Shown piece by piece: positions 10,393 through 19,810 of a DNA stretch of 64,000 bases (positions within the stretch are counted from its first letter, which is position 1; each line of letters opens with the position of its first letter). The stretch comes from Xanthostigma xanthostigma (Eukaryota > Arthropoda > Insecta > Raphidioptera > Raphidiidae), in NCBI GenBank assembly GCA_963575645.1, contig OY754468.1:6262001-6326000 (forward strand), in the 5' to 3' direction. The translations under genes were made by a program, and so were the position numbers. The notes beneath the pieces are model-generated. The model searched no databases and was not told where the DNA came from. It saw only the letters and a list, made by a program, of their open reading frames with translations.

Positions 10393-10855
10393 TTCTTTGG
10401 ACGATATTCCTTTAAATATAAAAACTAAACTATATAACTTTTGAGTTCTGCCATCTTTAACGTATGGTGCCCAAACCTGGTCCTTAACTGAAAACCAGTA
10501 TAATAAACTGCAAGCTTGTCAAAGATCAATGGAAAGGAAAATGCTCAACATAAAACTATAATAGATAAAATTAATTTTAATATCATAAGAAAGAAAACAA
10601 AAATAATAGACGTAAAGCAAAAAATAAAATACATGAAATGGACTTGGGCAGGGCATATAGCAAGAATAAGTAACGATAAATGGACAAAGATAATAACGGA
10701 ATGGTATCCAAAAGACGGTAAAAGGAAGCAAGGAAGACAGAAGAAAAGGTGGAAAGATGATATAGAAAAGTTAGCTGGAAAGTATTGGCATCGTACTGCT
10801 GAAGACAGAAAACATGGATAGATCTTGGGGAGGCCTTTGCCCAATAGTGGAATAA
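10393..10855 (+). pseudogene. RTE-clade LINE, 3' end of the ORF
   Basis: Two out-of-register stretches read as the C-terminus of an RTE-type reverse transcriptase polyprotein: LPSLTYGAQTWSLTENQYNK near 10450, then MKWTWAGHIARISNDKWT and KRKQGRQKKRWKDDIEKLAG (to 10818), ending with LGEAFAQ-like residues. The conserved W(A)GH(I/V)AR and RWxDDI motifs are clear. The 5' part is absent and several stops are present. It is inserted in the mariner element. Confidence 0.8.
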
Positions 10856-12358
10856 AAAACCGGTCAAGTGCGAGTCGGACTCGCACACGAAGGGTTCCGT
10901 ACACTATGTACTTTTTAAATACTTTTGTAAAAGAAACAAGAGAGGCGCTATAACAATATGTAACCAGTGGGAGTATGCAAGTAGTTCAAGAATTTCAAGG
11001 CGTGAAATTTTACATAATTCACCCCGGCGTTTTTATATTATAAACACTTTTTTTACAAAAATTTCTTGTAGAATAAAATAATATAAGGTTTTGATAAATA
11101 TACCATTATATCAAATAACAACGTTATGGCAAATATCTCTGTTGCGCATGCACCGATTTCCCCAAAAAAAAAAAATACAAAACTTTAGAATATTAAACCA
11201 TTATGAAACGTATACCATTATTATATAAAAACAATGTTATAGCACATATCTCTTCTGCGCATGCGCCGCCTTTCCCCCTAAAACTTTTTACAAAACTTTC
11301 TTTTAAAATAGAATAATAAACCATTATGAAATATATACTATTATTATATAAAACAACGTTATTGCATATATTTCTTTTGCGCATGCGCCAATTTTTCCCA
11401 AAAAAATTACAAAACTTTTGTAAACATAGATAGAATAATAAACCGTAATGAAAAGTATACCGTTATTATATAAAAAACAGCCTTATAGTATATATTTCTT
11501 CTACGCATGCGCCGATTTTTTTCAAAAATTTATTTTACAAAACTCCTGTAAAACAAAATAATACGCCTTTATGAAAAGTATACTATTATCTTATAAAAAC
11601 AACATTATAATATATATTTCTTTTGCGCTTGCGCCGACGTCTCTGAAAAACAATAGGCCTCTTCATATTTGCATATCAAACATCCTCCCAAAATTTGGTT
11701 TCATTCCGCTCATCCATGGTGTTGGAATGGTAAAAAATGTAAAAAATGACGTTTGCATCTGTCAAAGCAATATGTTCTAATAATTAAAATTAGTTATTCA
11801 AATCGTTAACTCAGAAGGCGTTGCAAAAAAATACTAATGTCAAAAGACTGACTAATATTTGAAATGACATTCGTTTTTGAACAAATGCAATCTTTTTTTT
11901 TAAGACAAAACATACGCAATATTTAAATTCCCATAGTACACTATGCAACAAACGAAGACAGACGATCTCCGTGTATGCTATGGATTAGACAAAATTGAAT
12001 TTATACATTATATTTCTATATAAAGCTGTACAAAAAAAGTGTTTCGACGAATTCTGTTATACAAAATCTATGTAAAATTTTCTCCTCTTTCGTTTAAGAC
12101 AGGTCTCGAAACGATCTGATTTAAATTGAGCGAATTATAAGCAAAAAACTTAGTTTGCTCCTCTTTTGGGAGTTTTGGGGGGTTTTTAATTATTTGTTGT
12201 TCTAGCGGCAATAGAAATACACACTCTGTGAAAATTTCAACTCTCTACCAATTACGGTTCTTGAGATACAGCCCGCTGACAGACAGACGGACAGACAGAC
12301 GGACAGCGGAGGCTTAGTAATAGGGTCCCGTTTGAGCACCCTTCGGGTACGGAACCCT
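10856..12358 (+). repeat. Long interspersed repeat with GAAGGGTTCCGTAC / GTACGGAACCCTAAA ends
   Basis: It begins AAACCGGTCAAGTGCGAGTC and ends TTCGGGTACGGAACCCTAAA, after a run of GACAGACGGACAGACAG. I recognise this pair of ends from very common repeats in moth genomes; that statement is from memory of the sequence type. The interior includes the tandem array at 11040-11640. It has no coding capacity. Confidence 0.6.
11040..11640. repeat. Five-unit tandem array, ~115-bp period
   Basis: Each unit carries a GCGCATGCGCC palindrome core, an A-run, TTTTACAAAACTT, AATAATAAACC, TATGAAAAGTATACC and ATTATATAAAAA. Units start near 11044, 11171, 11286, 11400 and 11525. The same unit occurs once inside family F at about 26060-26165, 30080-30180 and 43760-43870, so the array probably expanded from a family F piece. 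The last unit continues into family F sequence (CTTCATATTTGCATA) to ~11745. Confidence 0.8.
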
Positions 12359-12609
12359 AAAAAGGCTATATTATTATTATTATTATTATTTATTTTTCTT
12401 TGTGTTGCAATAAAAATGTTTGCTTAATTCAAAAATAAATTAAATCCGCCGCTCTTGTTGGGACACCTTTTATTATATCGTTCAATTTCAAGGTCGAGTA
12501 GAGAACTTCATGAATCGTATTACATCACAGTTGTAAAGTGTTCCTGTAAACATTACCTACATCTGTCGCGAATGTCATCGAATGCGGATGCCAATAAAGC
12601 TGCGTACAG

Positions 12610-12920
12610 ACGGCCAGCACACGCATGTCGACATATTCAAGGTGTCAGACATTTTAAACGGTTCATGTTATTTGTCAGAGAACATTATTTTAGCGTTTTG
12701 GTTGTAATTTTTAAGCTATCCAATTAAAAAAACAAACGGTGTCTATAAATTTTTACATGTCGTCAAAACGACATCTTTCGGAATATTTAGAGGGAAAACG
12801 CCCCAAAATCAAGAAAAGTCATAGAGGAAATAGGTGTCAGACTAGGTCTAATGAAGCCATATACAAAGTTTGGGGAGAGTATTTGTCAGTAAAATTTTTG
12901 CCTACGGGCACTCTGGCTAA
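12610..12920 (+). repeat. Unrecognised repeat, inverted copy at 45740-46250
   Basis: The sequence is shared, in reverse complement, with 45740-46020. It includes a short open frame starting MSSKRHLSEYLEGKRPKIKK. Its partner at 46006-46236 extends further in a different open frame. It may be a decayed DNA-transposon coding region; I do not recognise the family. Confidence 0.5.
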
Positions 12921-12939
12921 TATATTGTCGTGTTAAATT

Positions 12940-13022
12940 AAAAGCGGTTTTCGTGGAGACCAATTTTGCAACGCAAGTCAACGAAAAAACGGTGCCAATC
13001 TACAAATTCGAGCGAAGTCGAA
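12940..13022 (-). repeat. LINE/SINE 3'-tail fragment
   Basis: On the minus strand this reads GACTTCGCTCGAATTTGTAG and CGTCGACTTGCGTTGC-type sequence. It matches 33522-33766, a member of the 'tagcggtccg... / ctttatatattagtatagat' retroelement tail group. Confidence 0.5.
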
Positions 13023-13585
13023 CCGGACCGCTATTATTTTTGTAAATAAAGGCTTTCTTTTCTTCTTTAAGCAGTTTGCCCTTCTTTGTGTAGTTTGTAG
13101 CACAAGTTAATTAATTGTTAAATGTACCTAACCCATATTTTAAATGGTAAAGGCAGGATATTATTATTTAAAATGAAATGACACCATTTTTTGTTAAATA
13201 GTGGGTCAGCCTAAACAACCTTGCATTAATCTCAATCAGTGTCGAGCATTCGGTGGTAGCGGCACAATGATTGAAGTAGCCAACATCCCACGAGAGACCG
13301 CTAAAGTCTTTGTATGTAGGTACACCTATCTAAAGTCACTAGATTTTACAAAGTACCGCATTCGTCCACCGTTTTGGGGCATAAGATTCAGTTGGGTTTT
13401 TGACTAATTTTTTTTTACATAAATGGAAAGATCACACGATTACAAGTTTCGTAGCAAACTACTTTTTCTTCATACCTCGAACGAAAGTACGTACTTTCGT
13501 CCCTTATAGCAGGGACGAAAGTTTAACATTTACTCCCTGTTATTTATTATATTAAATGACAGCGGTAACCCTAGTTACGAGTATA

Positions 13586-13612
13586 AATAGATAGATAGAT
13601 AGATAGAGATAT
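13586..13612 (+). repeat. (ATAG)n microsatellite at the LINE 3' end
   Basis: A tract of about five ATAG units lies at the 3' side of the minus-strand reverse transcriptase. Simple repeats of this kind commonly terminate non-LTR retrotransposons. Confidence 0.7.
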
Positions 13613-13702
13613 ATATTTAGTGACCATATTTGTATAAAAACGTCAAGAAGAATACAAAAATACATCTTAAAAGTAATTACGTAAAATTTGTTTAACCAGT
13701 TA

Positions 13703-14710
13703 CTAAGTACATAAAAAATCAGTATATTTGTATAAGCACATATTCTGCAGCATATTTTTAATTTTGTTTCTGAAAATGTTCAGTGGTAAGGTCTTTACAC
13801 TATTTGGAAGGTGATTATAAAATTTGGGTGCCCAAAAGTTGGGACCATTGATTAATTTATTGTTATTATAAAAAGGTACTCTTATGTCAGAACAGCTTCT
13901 GGTGCTGTGAGAATGTATTTGATTTACAGTTTCATAAATATCCAAATTTTGTTTTACATACATTAGGTTTTCAAATACGTACAGCGAATGCAATGTTAAT
14001 ATGTTAAAATGTTTAAATAGAGGAGCACAATGCTCGGTTGACTTTTTTTTGGCAATAATGCGAATCGCTCGTTTTTGCAATTTAAAAATTCTCACAGCAT
14101 CAGAAGCTGCTCCCCATAGTAGTATTCCATAGGATAAAACTGAATGAAATAAGCCATAGTATACATTTTTAATGACAGATTCTGAACAACATAAGGATAT
14201 CTTTCTGAGTAAAAAAATTACAGTTGTAAGTCTGTTACTTACATAGTTAATATGTTCCTTCCACTTCATGTCATTGTTAATATTCAAACCCAGAAATTTG
14301 ACATAATTTGTACTAGTACTTGAACCACAGTAACGGAAAATACATTGTTGCGTTTTTTCTTTGTTAAGTAGTAACTTGTTGCTTGAAAACCAATCCGACG
14401 CATTTTCAAGAGTTTTTGCAGACATTTCTTGTAATTTATTTATATCATTATGAACAGTAATAAAAGATGTGTCATCTGCATATAGATAAAATTGTGAATT
14501 TGTAATTTTATTAGGTAAATCATTGATATAAATAATGAATAACAGTGGTCCAAGTATGGATCCTTGTGGAACACCGCAATGTATTTCCCGGTACTGTGAT
14601 TCATCGTTAAGCACAGATACTTTTTGATAACGATTTGATAGATAAGACTTGAAAAACTCTTTGACAATACCTCTACAACCATAGAAATTTTTTCCTCCCG
14701 CTGTTCTCAC
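13703..14710 (-). pseudogene. 5'-truncated Jockey-like LINE reverse transcriptase
   Basis: An open frame of 335 codons contains reverse transcriptase motifs GVPQGSILGPLLFIIYINDLP (residues ~46-66; read as two overlapping pieces, GVPQGSILGPLLF and YINDLP), the catalytic YLYADDTSF (YADD ~77-80) and NKEKTQ. It then shows the thumb and C-terminal signature LSYGILLWG, FKLQKRAIRII and LPNSVKTLP. This is the layout of Jockey/CR1-group non-LTR elements. The endonuclease, gag-like ORF and N-terminal palm are missing, as usual after 5' truncation. The frame is intact, suggesting fairly recent arrival. The first ~10 residues come from the host element. Start codon choice is meaningless here. Confidence 0.9.
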
Positions 14711-14905
14711 TAGGAGTAAATGTCAATTTTTCGTCCCTGCTGACGAAAGTACGTACTTTCGAGCGGATATGAAGAAAAATCGTATACACCACACGGGACT
14801 TAAAAGTTGAAATCTCGGCCCTTGTGATGTAATATACTATTTTTAACTTCATAGTTAAAAAGTTGAATATAATAATAGTAAGATATGACTAGCTATAATA
14901 ATAAT

Positions 14906-15030
14906 GCGTTTAACGTCCGTTTCTCGACTTTATGTCATAACAGACGCCATTCGCACCATTACTATTTTCCATCAGTCACACTTCCCGTTATTTTCTACAT
15001 CTTTAAACTTCCACTTAATTAGTTTTAATT
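14906..15030 (-). repeat. Inverted partner of 9575-9678
   Basis: This is the reverse complement of the segment before the mariner element, with moderate divergence (GGCGTCTGTTATGACATAAA in place of GGCGTCTGTTACGACATAAA). Confidence 0.55.
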
Positions 15031-15092
15031 AATAAAATAATTATAGCAAGTATCGATGCAAGATCCTTGCGTAAGAAGCGCAACTGGTGTAG

Positions 15093-15706
15093 TAGTGATG
15101 TGTCCGCACATGACTCTTTATTGGGAGCTGGCTCCGTGTGCTCCGCTCACTAAAAAGAGTCGCTCAGAGGGATTCGTTCAAAGGAGCACACTAGACAGTA
15201 CGCACTACACAAGAGTGCAGACTGCAGAGGTGTTAACTGTCATCATGCATGCTCAGGAGTCACTTAGCATTGCACAGCACAGTATACACACACTCAGCTC
15301 TGAGCTCATTTTAATATGATTTTGATCTTATATCATTCGCATTTCGTATAAACTGTAAAGTATAATAAAAACTTAACAATAATACCGTTTATTGTTACAA
15401 TATTATATCTTTGTCAACGTCAATGTGAATGGTTTAAGTCACTGTTAAGCTTAGTACTATTACACATTGTGTCATTCAACATTAAATGACTCAGCAAAGA
15501 TAACTCCGTACGTGCTAAATTTACTAGTGCCTCTGTGGCTTGTGCTGTGAGCGTTCTGTAAATGTGCGAATGCAACGGTACAGAACAGCTCAGCACAGAG
15601 CAATGGCGCTCGGAGTGAGTCATTCACCAAAAAAAGAGCGACTCGCTCCGCTCCGAGAAAGCAGTCGTTCAGTATGAACGACTCGCTCAGGAGCGACACA
15701 GCACTA
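15093..15706. mobile_element. hAT-type element with TAGTGATGTGTC ends, copy 1
   Basis: The left end TAGTGATGTGTC and right end GCGACACAGCACTA are inverted, flanked by TGGTGTAG (15085-15092) and TGGTGTAT (15707-15714), a seven-of-eight 8-bp duplication. Subterminal GAGTCGCTC/GAGCGAGTCG motifs recur near both ends. Related copies are at 26753-27345 and 39788-40361. Small ORFs inside are not real genes. Confidence 0.88.
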
Positions 15707-16102
15707 TGGTGTATCCCAAACCCGTCATAAGTATAGCAGTTACTGTGCTGTTTTATTGTGTCTTGATCTAATTAAATTTAACGAGAAAATTAAAATCTGC
15801 GACCTCTCCGATCCAATGAAACAAAGTACTTATTCCATATACTACTTACGTAATGTAATATGAAATATTGATTTCTTCAATGCATTAGCGGTGACCCATT
15901 TTCCTGCAATATACTAATTCATCGAAGTTCTTATTCCTACGGGTGTCGTTCAGAACGACAGAACTAAGATAGCGCGTGTAACGGAAAAACTACATAAACG
16001 TAAAACATTTAAAATTCTGCAAATTAACTTGGATGTTCAATATGGCCCCTTATTCACCCGCATAACTTTATATTACCAAGCATTTCAATGTATGTGTGCG
16101 TA

Positions 16103-16380
16103 TTAAATATAGTAGAACCTGTGTAAGTCCAACTTCAAGGGAGACGCTAAAAAATTCGAGTTATAGAGTTTTTGATGGATTTTATAAGTAAATATTCGAC
16201 TTGATTAATTCGAACTAATTTTGAACTGCTATGTTCGAGATACAGAGGTACAATTTCCGAGTTATAGATGGAAAATATGCACCGAAATGGCTTGTAGGGA
16301 CTCACTGATTATTTCGACTTATAAAGAGGGTTGAAATTTCGAGTAATGGAGGTTTTGGGGCTTAAAGGGAAGGAACATCT
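16103..16380 (+). mobile_element. Putative pogo/Tc1-like short element
   Basis: The left TATAGTAGAACCTGTGTAAG and the right complement of GGAGGTTTTGGGGCTTAA are weakly inverted, with TA beside the left end. The body repeats 'ttcgagttatagag'-like phrases. The termini are badly decayed, so boundaries are approximate. Confidence 0.35.
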
Positions 16381-16639
16381 TTTTTGTTTTGAAGGTTTTC
16401 GACTTATTTACGAGAGAGAGAATGATACGGAACATCAGCAGCGTTCTCTCTCTTAACTGAGGACACTTTCACTTACGGCAAGCATATACGCACTAGCTTA
16501 TAGTCTAGTTACTTTTATCTCTACATGGTGAAACCATATTATGTAGGTAACCATATTAACGAAATGTAGACATAACATTTATTACTAACCGTTACCCTCA
16601 TGACCACACGCTTTAACATAAATTTTATTTTATTTATAA

Positions 16640-16958
16640 ACTAGCGGTCCCGCCCGGTTTCACTCGGGTGAAAAAGAACAAGTGGAGGAAGGCACAATAC
16701 TACGCACGTTCATCTTAGTTTACCGAGATGAATGTTGTATCCAAACATGATGATCGAAGTTACCGTTCAAAAGTTTTTGTCAAGCGGACATTTTTCATTG
16801 ATGCTCGCTCCTATTGGTCGTAGCGTGATATTATATAGTCTATAGCCTTCCTCGATAAATGGACTATCTAACAATTTTTTTTTCAATACGAATGTAGTTC
16901 CTGAGATTAGCGCGTTCAACCAAATAAACTCTTCAGCTTTATATATTAGTATAGATAG
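16640..16958 (+). repeat. Retroelement 3' tail, group A
   Basis: It starts ACTAGCGGTCCCGCCCGG and ends CTTTATATATTAGTATAGAT, after GAGATTAGCGCGTTCAACC. The same tail is at 25253-25578 (minus) and 37902-38490 (plus). Such tails belong to truncated non-LTR retrotransposons or their SINE derivatives. Confidence 0.65.
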
Positions 16959-17034
16959 AAAATAGGTACAAAAAATATAAACAGAAAAAGTGATGAAAAC
17001 TGAAAATTAGCTCTAGGAATCTTTAAAACTGTTT

Positions 17035-17478
17035 AATTACAGTTTAAGTTACGATTGTACATACCGCTAAACTAGCGGTATGTGTTTTATTGTCGCTTTG
17101 TGCGTCAGAGCTGACTTTCGTTCATATAAGAAGTTATATCTAAGTTAATTTCACACGAAATCCATTCAAATTGAAGCTTTTTGAAAAGAGGAGATTCAGA
17201 TCTATAAAACAGAACCATTTTTAAATCAGTTCGAGTTCATAAATACTATTAAAATTGCAATTGAAAATTACAAACAGCAGTTGTCGGTTGGTCTGTACGT
17301 ATGTACGTATGAACGTATGTACGTCACAACTCTACAGATCGCAATTTTGGTCGGATTGCCTTGGGTTATATTTTATTCACTTTGTTTAGTATCTAACCAC
17401 AACCCTATTTAAATTCACATAAATGTGTTTAGTAGTTTAATTTTTATAAACAGTTTTATTTTATTATTTTTGACAGCT
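17035..17478 (+). repeat. ~440-bp repeat with ACCGCTA/TAGCGGT hairpin, copy A
   Basis: It matches 35040-35455 in reverse complement along its whole length. One end carries the hairpin ATACCGCTAAACTAGCGGTA; the middle has GTACGTATGTACGTATG. The terminal hairpin recalls Helitron 3' ends, but I do not see a clear CTRR terminus. Confidence 0.6.
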
Positions 17479-17601
17479 AATAGTTAATATAAAAAACCTT
17501 AAAAAAACAAAAAAATACCTATTACTGTTATTGTAAAATATGTAGTGTATTACGTAGAATACCTGCTACACTGCTATACCACAATAACAACACAAGCTAC
17601 G

Positions 17602-17672
17602 ATATCGGAATGGCCGAGCGGTTAAAAGCGTTGGTCCATAGCAAGGTGCCGGGTTCGATTCCCGCTGACACA
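17602..17672 (+). repeat. tRNA-like sequence (degenerate, Leu/Ser-like)
   Basis: The sequence has a D-arm (TGGCCGAGCGGTTAAAAGCG) and a T-arm with B box (GGGTTCGATTCCC). The acceptor arms do not pair and no anticodon stem forms. It is a tRNA-derived pseudogene or SINE head. Confidence 0.55.
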
Positions 17673-17997
17673 AGTAATATTATTTTTTCTATTCCATTTT
17701 GTTTTTAATTTTTTTTCTATTTTTTTAATTGGTTTTTTTAAATCTATTTTGTCAATTTTTTTTTATTACCTATAATATGTACAGTGGAAAACTTGCGGGA
17801 TGTGCACTTTTGGTTTTGCCAACTATTTTATTTATTTGAATTAATTGGGCTAACGTATGTGTAATTCATTAAAAAAACAACTCTCACAGTATGTAGATTT
17901 TGTACTCCGTTACTATATATACAGGCACCGGACAATCATACCATATTATGTATAAAACATATTATAAACAAAATTTTCAGCTTTATATATTATAGAC

Positions 17998-18345
17998 GAA
18001 GAGCTGGCTACGGAGAAAATGGGTGACTCTGTGCAGAGCTGAAAATTTGCAGAATAATAGGAGATAGTACAAGTAAGTAGGGAAAAAATTGCCAGAAGGC
18101 TAGGTGGAAGGTAAAGAGCCGCCAGAAGGCGCTAATGTTGCAAAAAATCAGTGCACTTCTGGCAATTTCTATACTTATTTTGTAATTTTTTGCAACATTA
18201 GCGCCTTCTGGCGGCTCTTTACTTTCCACCTAGCCTTCTGGCAATTTTTTCCCTACTTACTTGTACTATCTCCTATTATTCTGCAAATTTTCAGCTCTGC
18301 ACCGAGTCACCCATTTTCTCCGTAGCCAGCTCTTAGCCCATTAGT
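17998..18345. mobile_element. Foldback element, ~150-bp arms
   Basis: The left arm (~18000-18150) and right arm (~18182-18335) are almost perfect reverse complements. Both contain AAAATGGGTGACTC/GAGTCACCCATTTT and GCCGCCAGAAGGCGCTAATG. A ~30-bp loop separates them. It is inserted within the 3' region of the first antifreeze-like gene. Confidence 0.85.
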
Positions 18346-18374
18346 ATAGATATATAGATATAGAAATAACGTAA

Positions 18375-18427
18375 AAGTCAGTATTTTTGAAGTTGAAAAT
18401 AATAGTCCTGTCGCTCTATTCTGCTGG
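18375..18427 (-). mobile_element. Family F terminus fused to the 3' end of antifreeze-like gene 1
   Basis: On the minus strand this begins CCAGCAGAATAGAGCGACAG and continues to TTTCAACTTCAAAAATACTG. It parallels the family F end CCAGCCAATTGGGCGAC...CATTCCAACTTC. The gene's stop codon (18416-18418) lies within it. Confidence 0.65.
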
Positions 18428-18832
18428 AACTGTGTCATAATCATATTGGTTTTTGACAACTTCGCGATATTTGGGACATCCTGTTGAAATGATACAGTTC
18501 GTAGCTTGAAAACAGTCTAACGAGCTGATGCAAGAGTCAGCCTTATGACAGTTTGATGAGCTTACACATCTCCTAGCTGTAATACAGCCTTCTGAACTTG
18601 TACATGTCCTAGCAGCAGTACAGCCATCTGAACTTACACATGTTTCTGCCTTGACACAATTTTGAGAAGCGGTACACTTTTTTGCATTTATACAGTTGGC
18701 ACATCCAACACATTCTGTTGTACAAGTGGGACAAAAGGAACCTGTGCACTGACAATAACACTGGGTACACAAACACAGAACTATAACCGCTATTACCAGC
18801 CATTTTTTTGTCAAAGAATTTCCACCAAACAT
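18416..18832 (-). CDS. Antifreeze-like cysteine-rich repeat protein, gene 1
   Basis: This intact, intronless frame encodes 138 residues. Residues 1-27 are a signal peptide (charged TKKW, then the core [11 protein letters not shown], ending CYC), so the product is secreted. From Gln28 a cysteine recurs every six residues, giving ~12-residue coils such as [12 protein letters not shown] and [12 protein letters not shown]. This is the disulfide-braced beta-solenoid pattern of Tenebrio/Dendroides antifreeze proteins, which bind ice with stacked Thr-Cys-Thr. Here the motif positions read KCT, TCV, TCT, RCV, SCI, NCI, so only one TCT remains. A 16-residue tail (REVV...VPAE) extends beyond the usual family end. 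Mature length is ~111 against roughly 84 in the family. The ATG context is AAAATG. Activity is uncertain; membership in the family is not. Confidence 0.9.
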   Translation of the reverse strand: MFGGNSLTKKWLVIAVIVLCLCTQCYCQCTGSFCPTCTTECVGCANCINAKKCTASQNCVKAETCVSSDGCTAARTCTSSEGCITARRCVSSSNCHKADSCISSLDCFQATNCIISTGCPKYREVVKNQYDYDTVPAE

Positions 18833-18869
18833 TTTGAATGACGTTATTTGTCTCGCTGTTTACTTCGAA

Positions 18870-18905
18870 CGACTGCTGCATTCGGCTCAGCTCTCTAAAA
18901 ATATA
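18870..18905 (-). promoter_or_regulatory. TATA/initiator core promoter of antifreeze-like gene 1
   Basis: On the minus strand TATATTTTTA (18896-18905) is followed about 30 bp downstream by GCAGTCG (18870-18876), an arthropod-type initiator. This predicts a ~41-nt 5' leader. The same arrangement is conserved in gene 2. Confidence 0.65.
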
Positions 18906-19002
18906 ATACCACAAACAAGGGATAACGTATCATCGAGGATAACAGTCACCTTTGGCTTCACAGAAATTTAATATTATTTTGATAATTTTACATTATATTG
19001 AT

Positions 19003-19618
19003 AACACGGGTCAACACAAAAATTGTCTTTAACATTAGACTATGAAATTTCGATGAATTAGATGATAGTTAAACGAAAAAAAATTATATGGCTTAAAAAA
19101 GTTTGCTTTTGTATCCAGGGAACGTTTAAACCATATTTTCAAAAACTTGTGATTTTTACTTTAATTTTGTAAAAAAAACGATACAAATATAAATGTACAT
19201 TATTTTTATTAATTTTAACTATCAAATTTGTTTACAAAAAAGTGGAAAATAAGTCAAAAATGCACGGTATTACTTTTTCTTTTATGCTCGTAAGTACTTT
19301 CTCTCAATAAACCCCAAATATAGTCTCCCATCATATTTTCATTGTATTGGCCTTGATAACGTTGTTCGAAGTTCATATCTTGATGGAAACGTTCTCCTTG
19401 CTAGCATATGTACTTTTAAAGACATCCTGCAACCCATGACTAAAATTAATTGAAATTCCTATAAAAACTCGACAATGAGTATAATTACGACAGTTATCAC
19501 AAAAGCAAACTTTAAATAGAAAGAAGGTATTTTTTTATCGTTTTTGTGGCTAACTAATCAGAAAATCATAAAATAAACTTTAGGACAAGGAATGAAATTT
19601 TTTTTGTAGAGCCGTGTA
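19003..19618. mobile_element. Insertion with ACACGGGTC/GAGCCGTGT ends
   Basis: The flanks TTGATA and AATCGTAGCACA are contiguous (TTGATAATCGTAGCACA) in block copy 2 at 22836-22853, which gives the empty site. Ends ACACGGGTCAACACAAAAAT and the complement of ATTTTTTTTGTAGAGCCGTG are inverted. A TA-type target is likely. There is no coding. Confidence 0.65.
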
Positions 19619-19810
19619 ATCGTAGCACACTGTCTTATATTTTTTATGAGGTTATAAAGTTGTGTGTGTTAAGTATTAATGTTTATTTGGCTTAATTCTT
19701 CAATGACATTTTAAATGCAAAAAATTAAAAAGTTTTCACAGGTTTGTTTTAATTTAAATCTTAAGTACCCATTATGAATGACCATATCAAAGAAGATATG
19801 TATAGTAATA

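Larger units (their letters stand above)
9679..12470 (+). mobile_element. D41D mariner-family element, defective, with nested insertions
   Basis: Termini AAGGGTGTCCCAACAAGAGC and the complement of GCTCTTGTTGGGACACCTTT form ~20-bp inverted repeats with a TA on each side. The transposase start is at ~9776 (MEKYSNVQRLIIVKRHYKNG, a mariner-type helix-turn-helix). An internal deletion and stops follow. The 3' half of the reading frame is 9968-10243, with QDGATYHT and CDLTPMDFFLWGYVK. Forty-one residues separate the second and third catalytic aspartates, so I place it in the D41D (rosa-like) group. It is interrupted by 10393-12358. Confidence 0.85.
13455..14795. mobile_element. Element with ~90-bp inverted ends containing CGAAAGTACGTACTTTCG
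   Basis: The left end (13455-13550) and right end (14705-14795) are imperfect reverse complements. Each contains the perfect 18-bp palindrome CGAAAGTACGTACTTTCG plus CGTCCCT and CATTTACTCC. The interior is occupied by a reverse transcriptase fragment (13558-14706), presumably a later insertion. Sequence just left of it (13410-13480) recurs at 45588-45660. Confidence 0.6.
16485..19640. repeat. Segmental duplication block, copy 1 (antifreeze-like locus)
   Basis: The pieces 16485-16638, 18375-19002 and 19619-19640 align collinearly with 21545-21590, 22064-22840 and on to ~22880. The block contains the family F fragment, the gene, its promoter and ~130 bp upstream. Two insertions are private to this copy: 16640-18374 (LINE tail, palindrome and others) and 19003-19618. 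Confidence 0.75.

Noticed and set aside
10856-12358. Assignment of the window to Lepidoptera
   Set aside because: Some repeats resemble moth repeats, but the 12-residue, six-spaced-cysteine antifreeze-like genes match the beetle family, not the longer-coil moth proteins. Kept only as a caution.
15056-15699. Short ORFs at 15056-15319, 15420-15623, 15472-15699, 27067-27321 and 27117-27440
   Set aside because: They lie in copies of the TAGTGATGTGTC hAT element, differ in frame between copies and have no conserved protein pattern.
18609-18914. Second minus-strand ORF overlapping antifreeze-like gene 1 (and its twin at 22449-22754)
   Set aside because: It starts upstream of the predicted transcription start, runs through the TATA box and reads the gene in another frame; its conservation is explained by the duplication.
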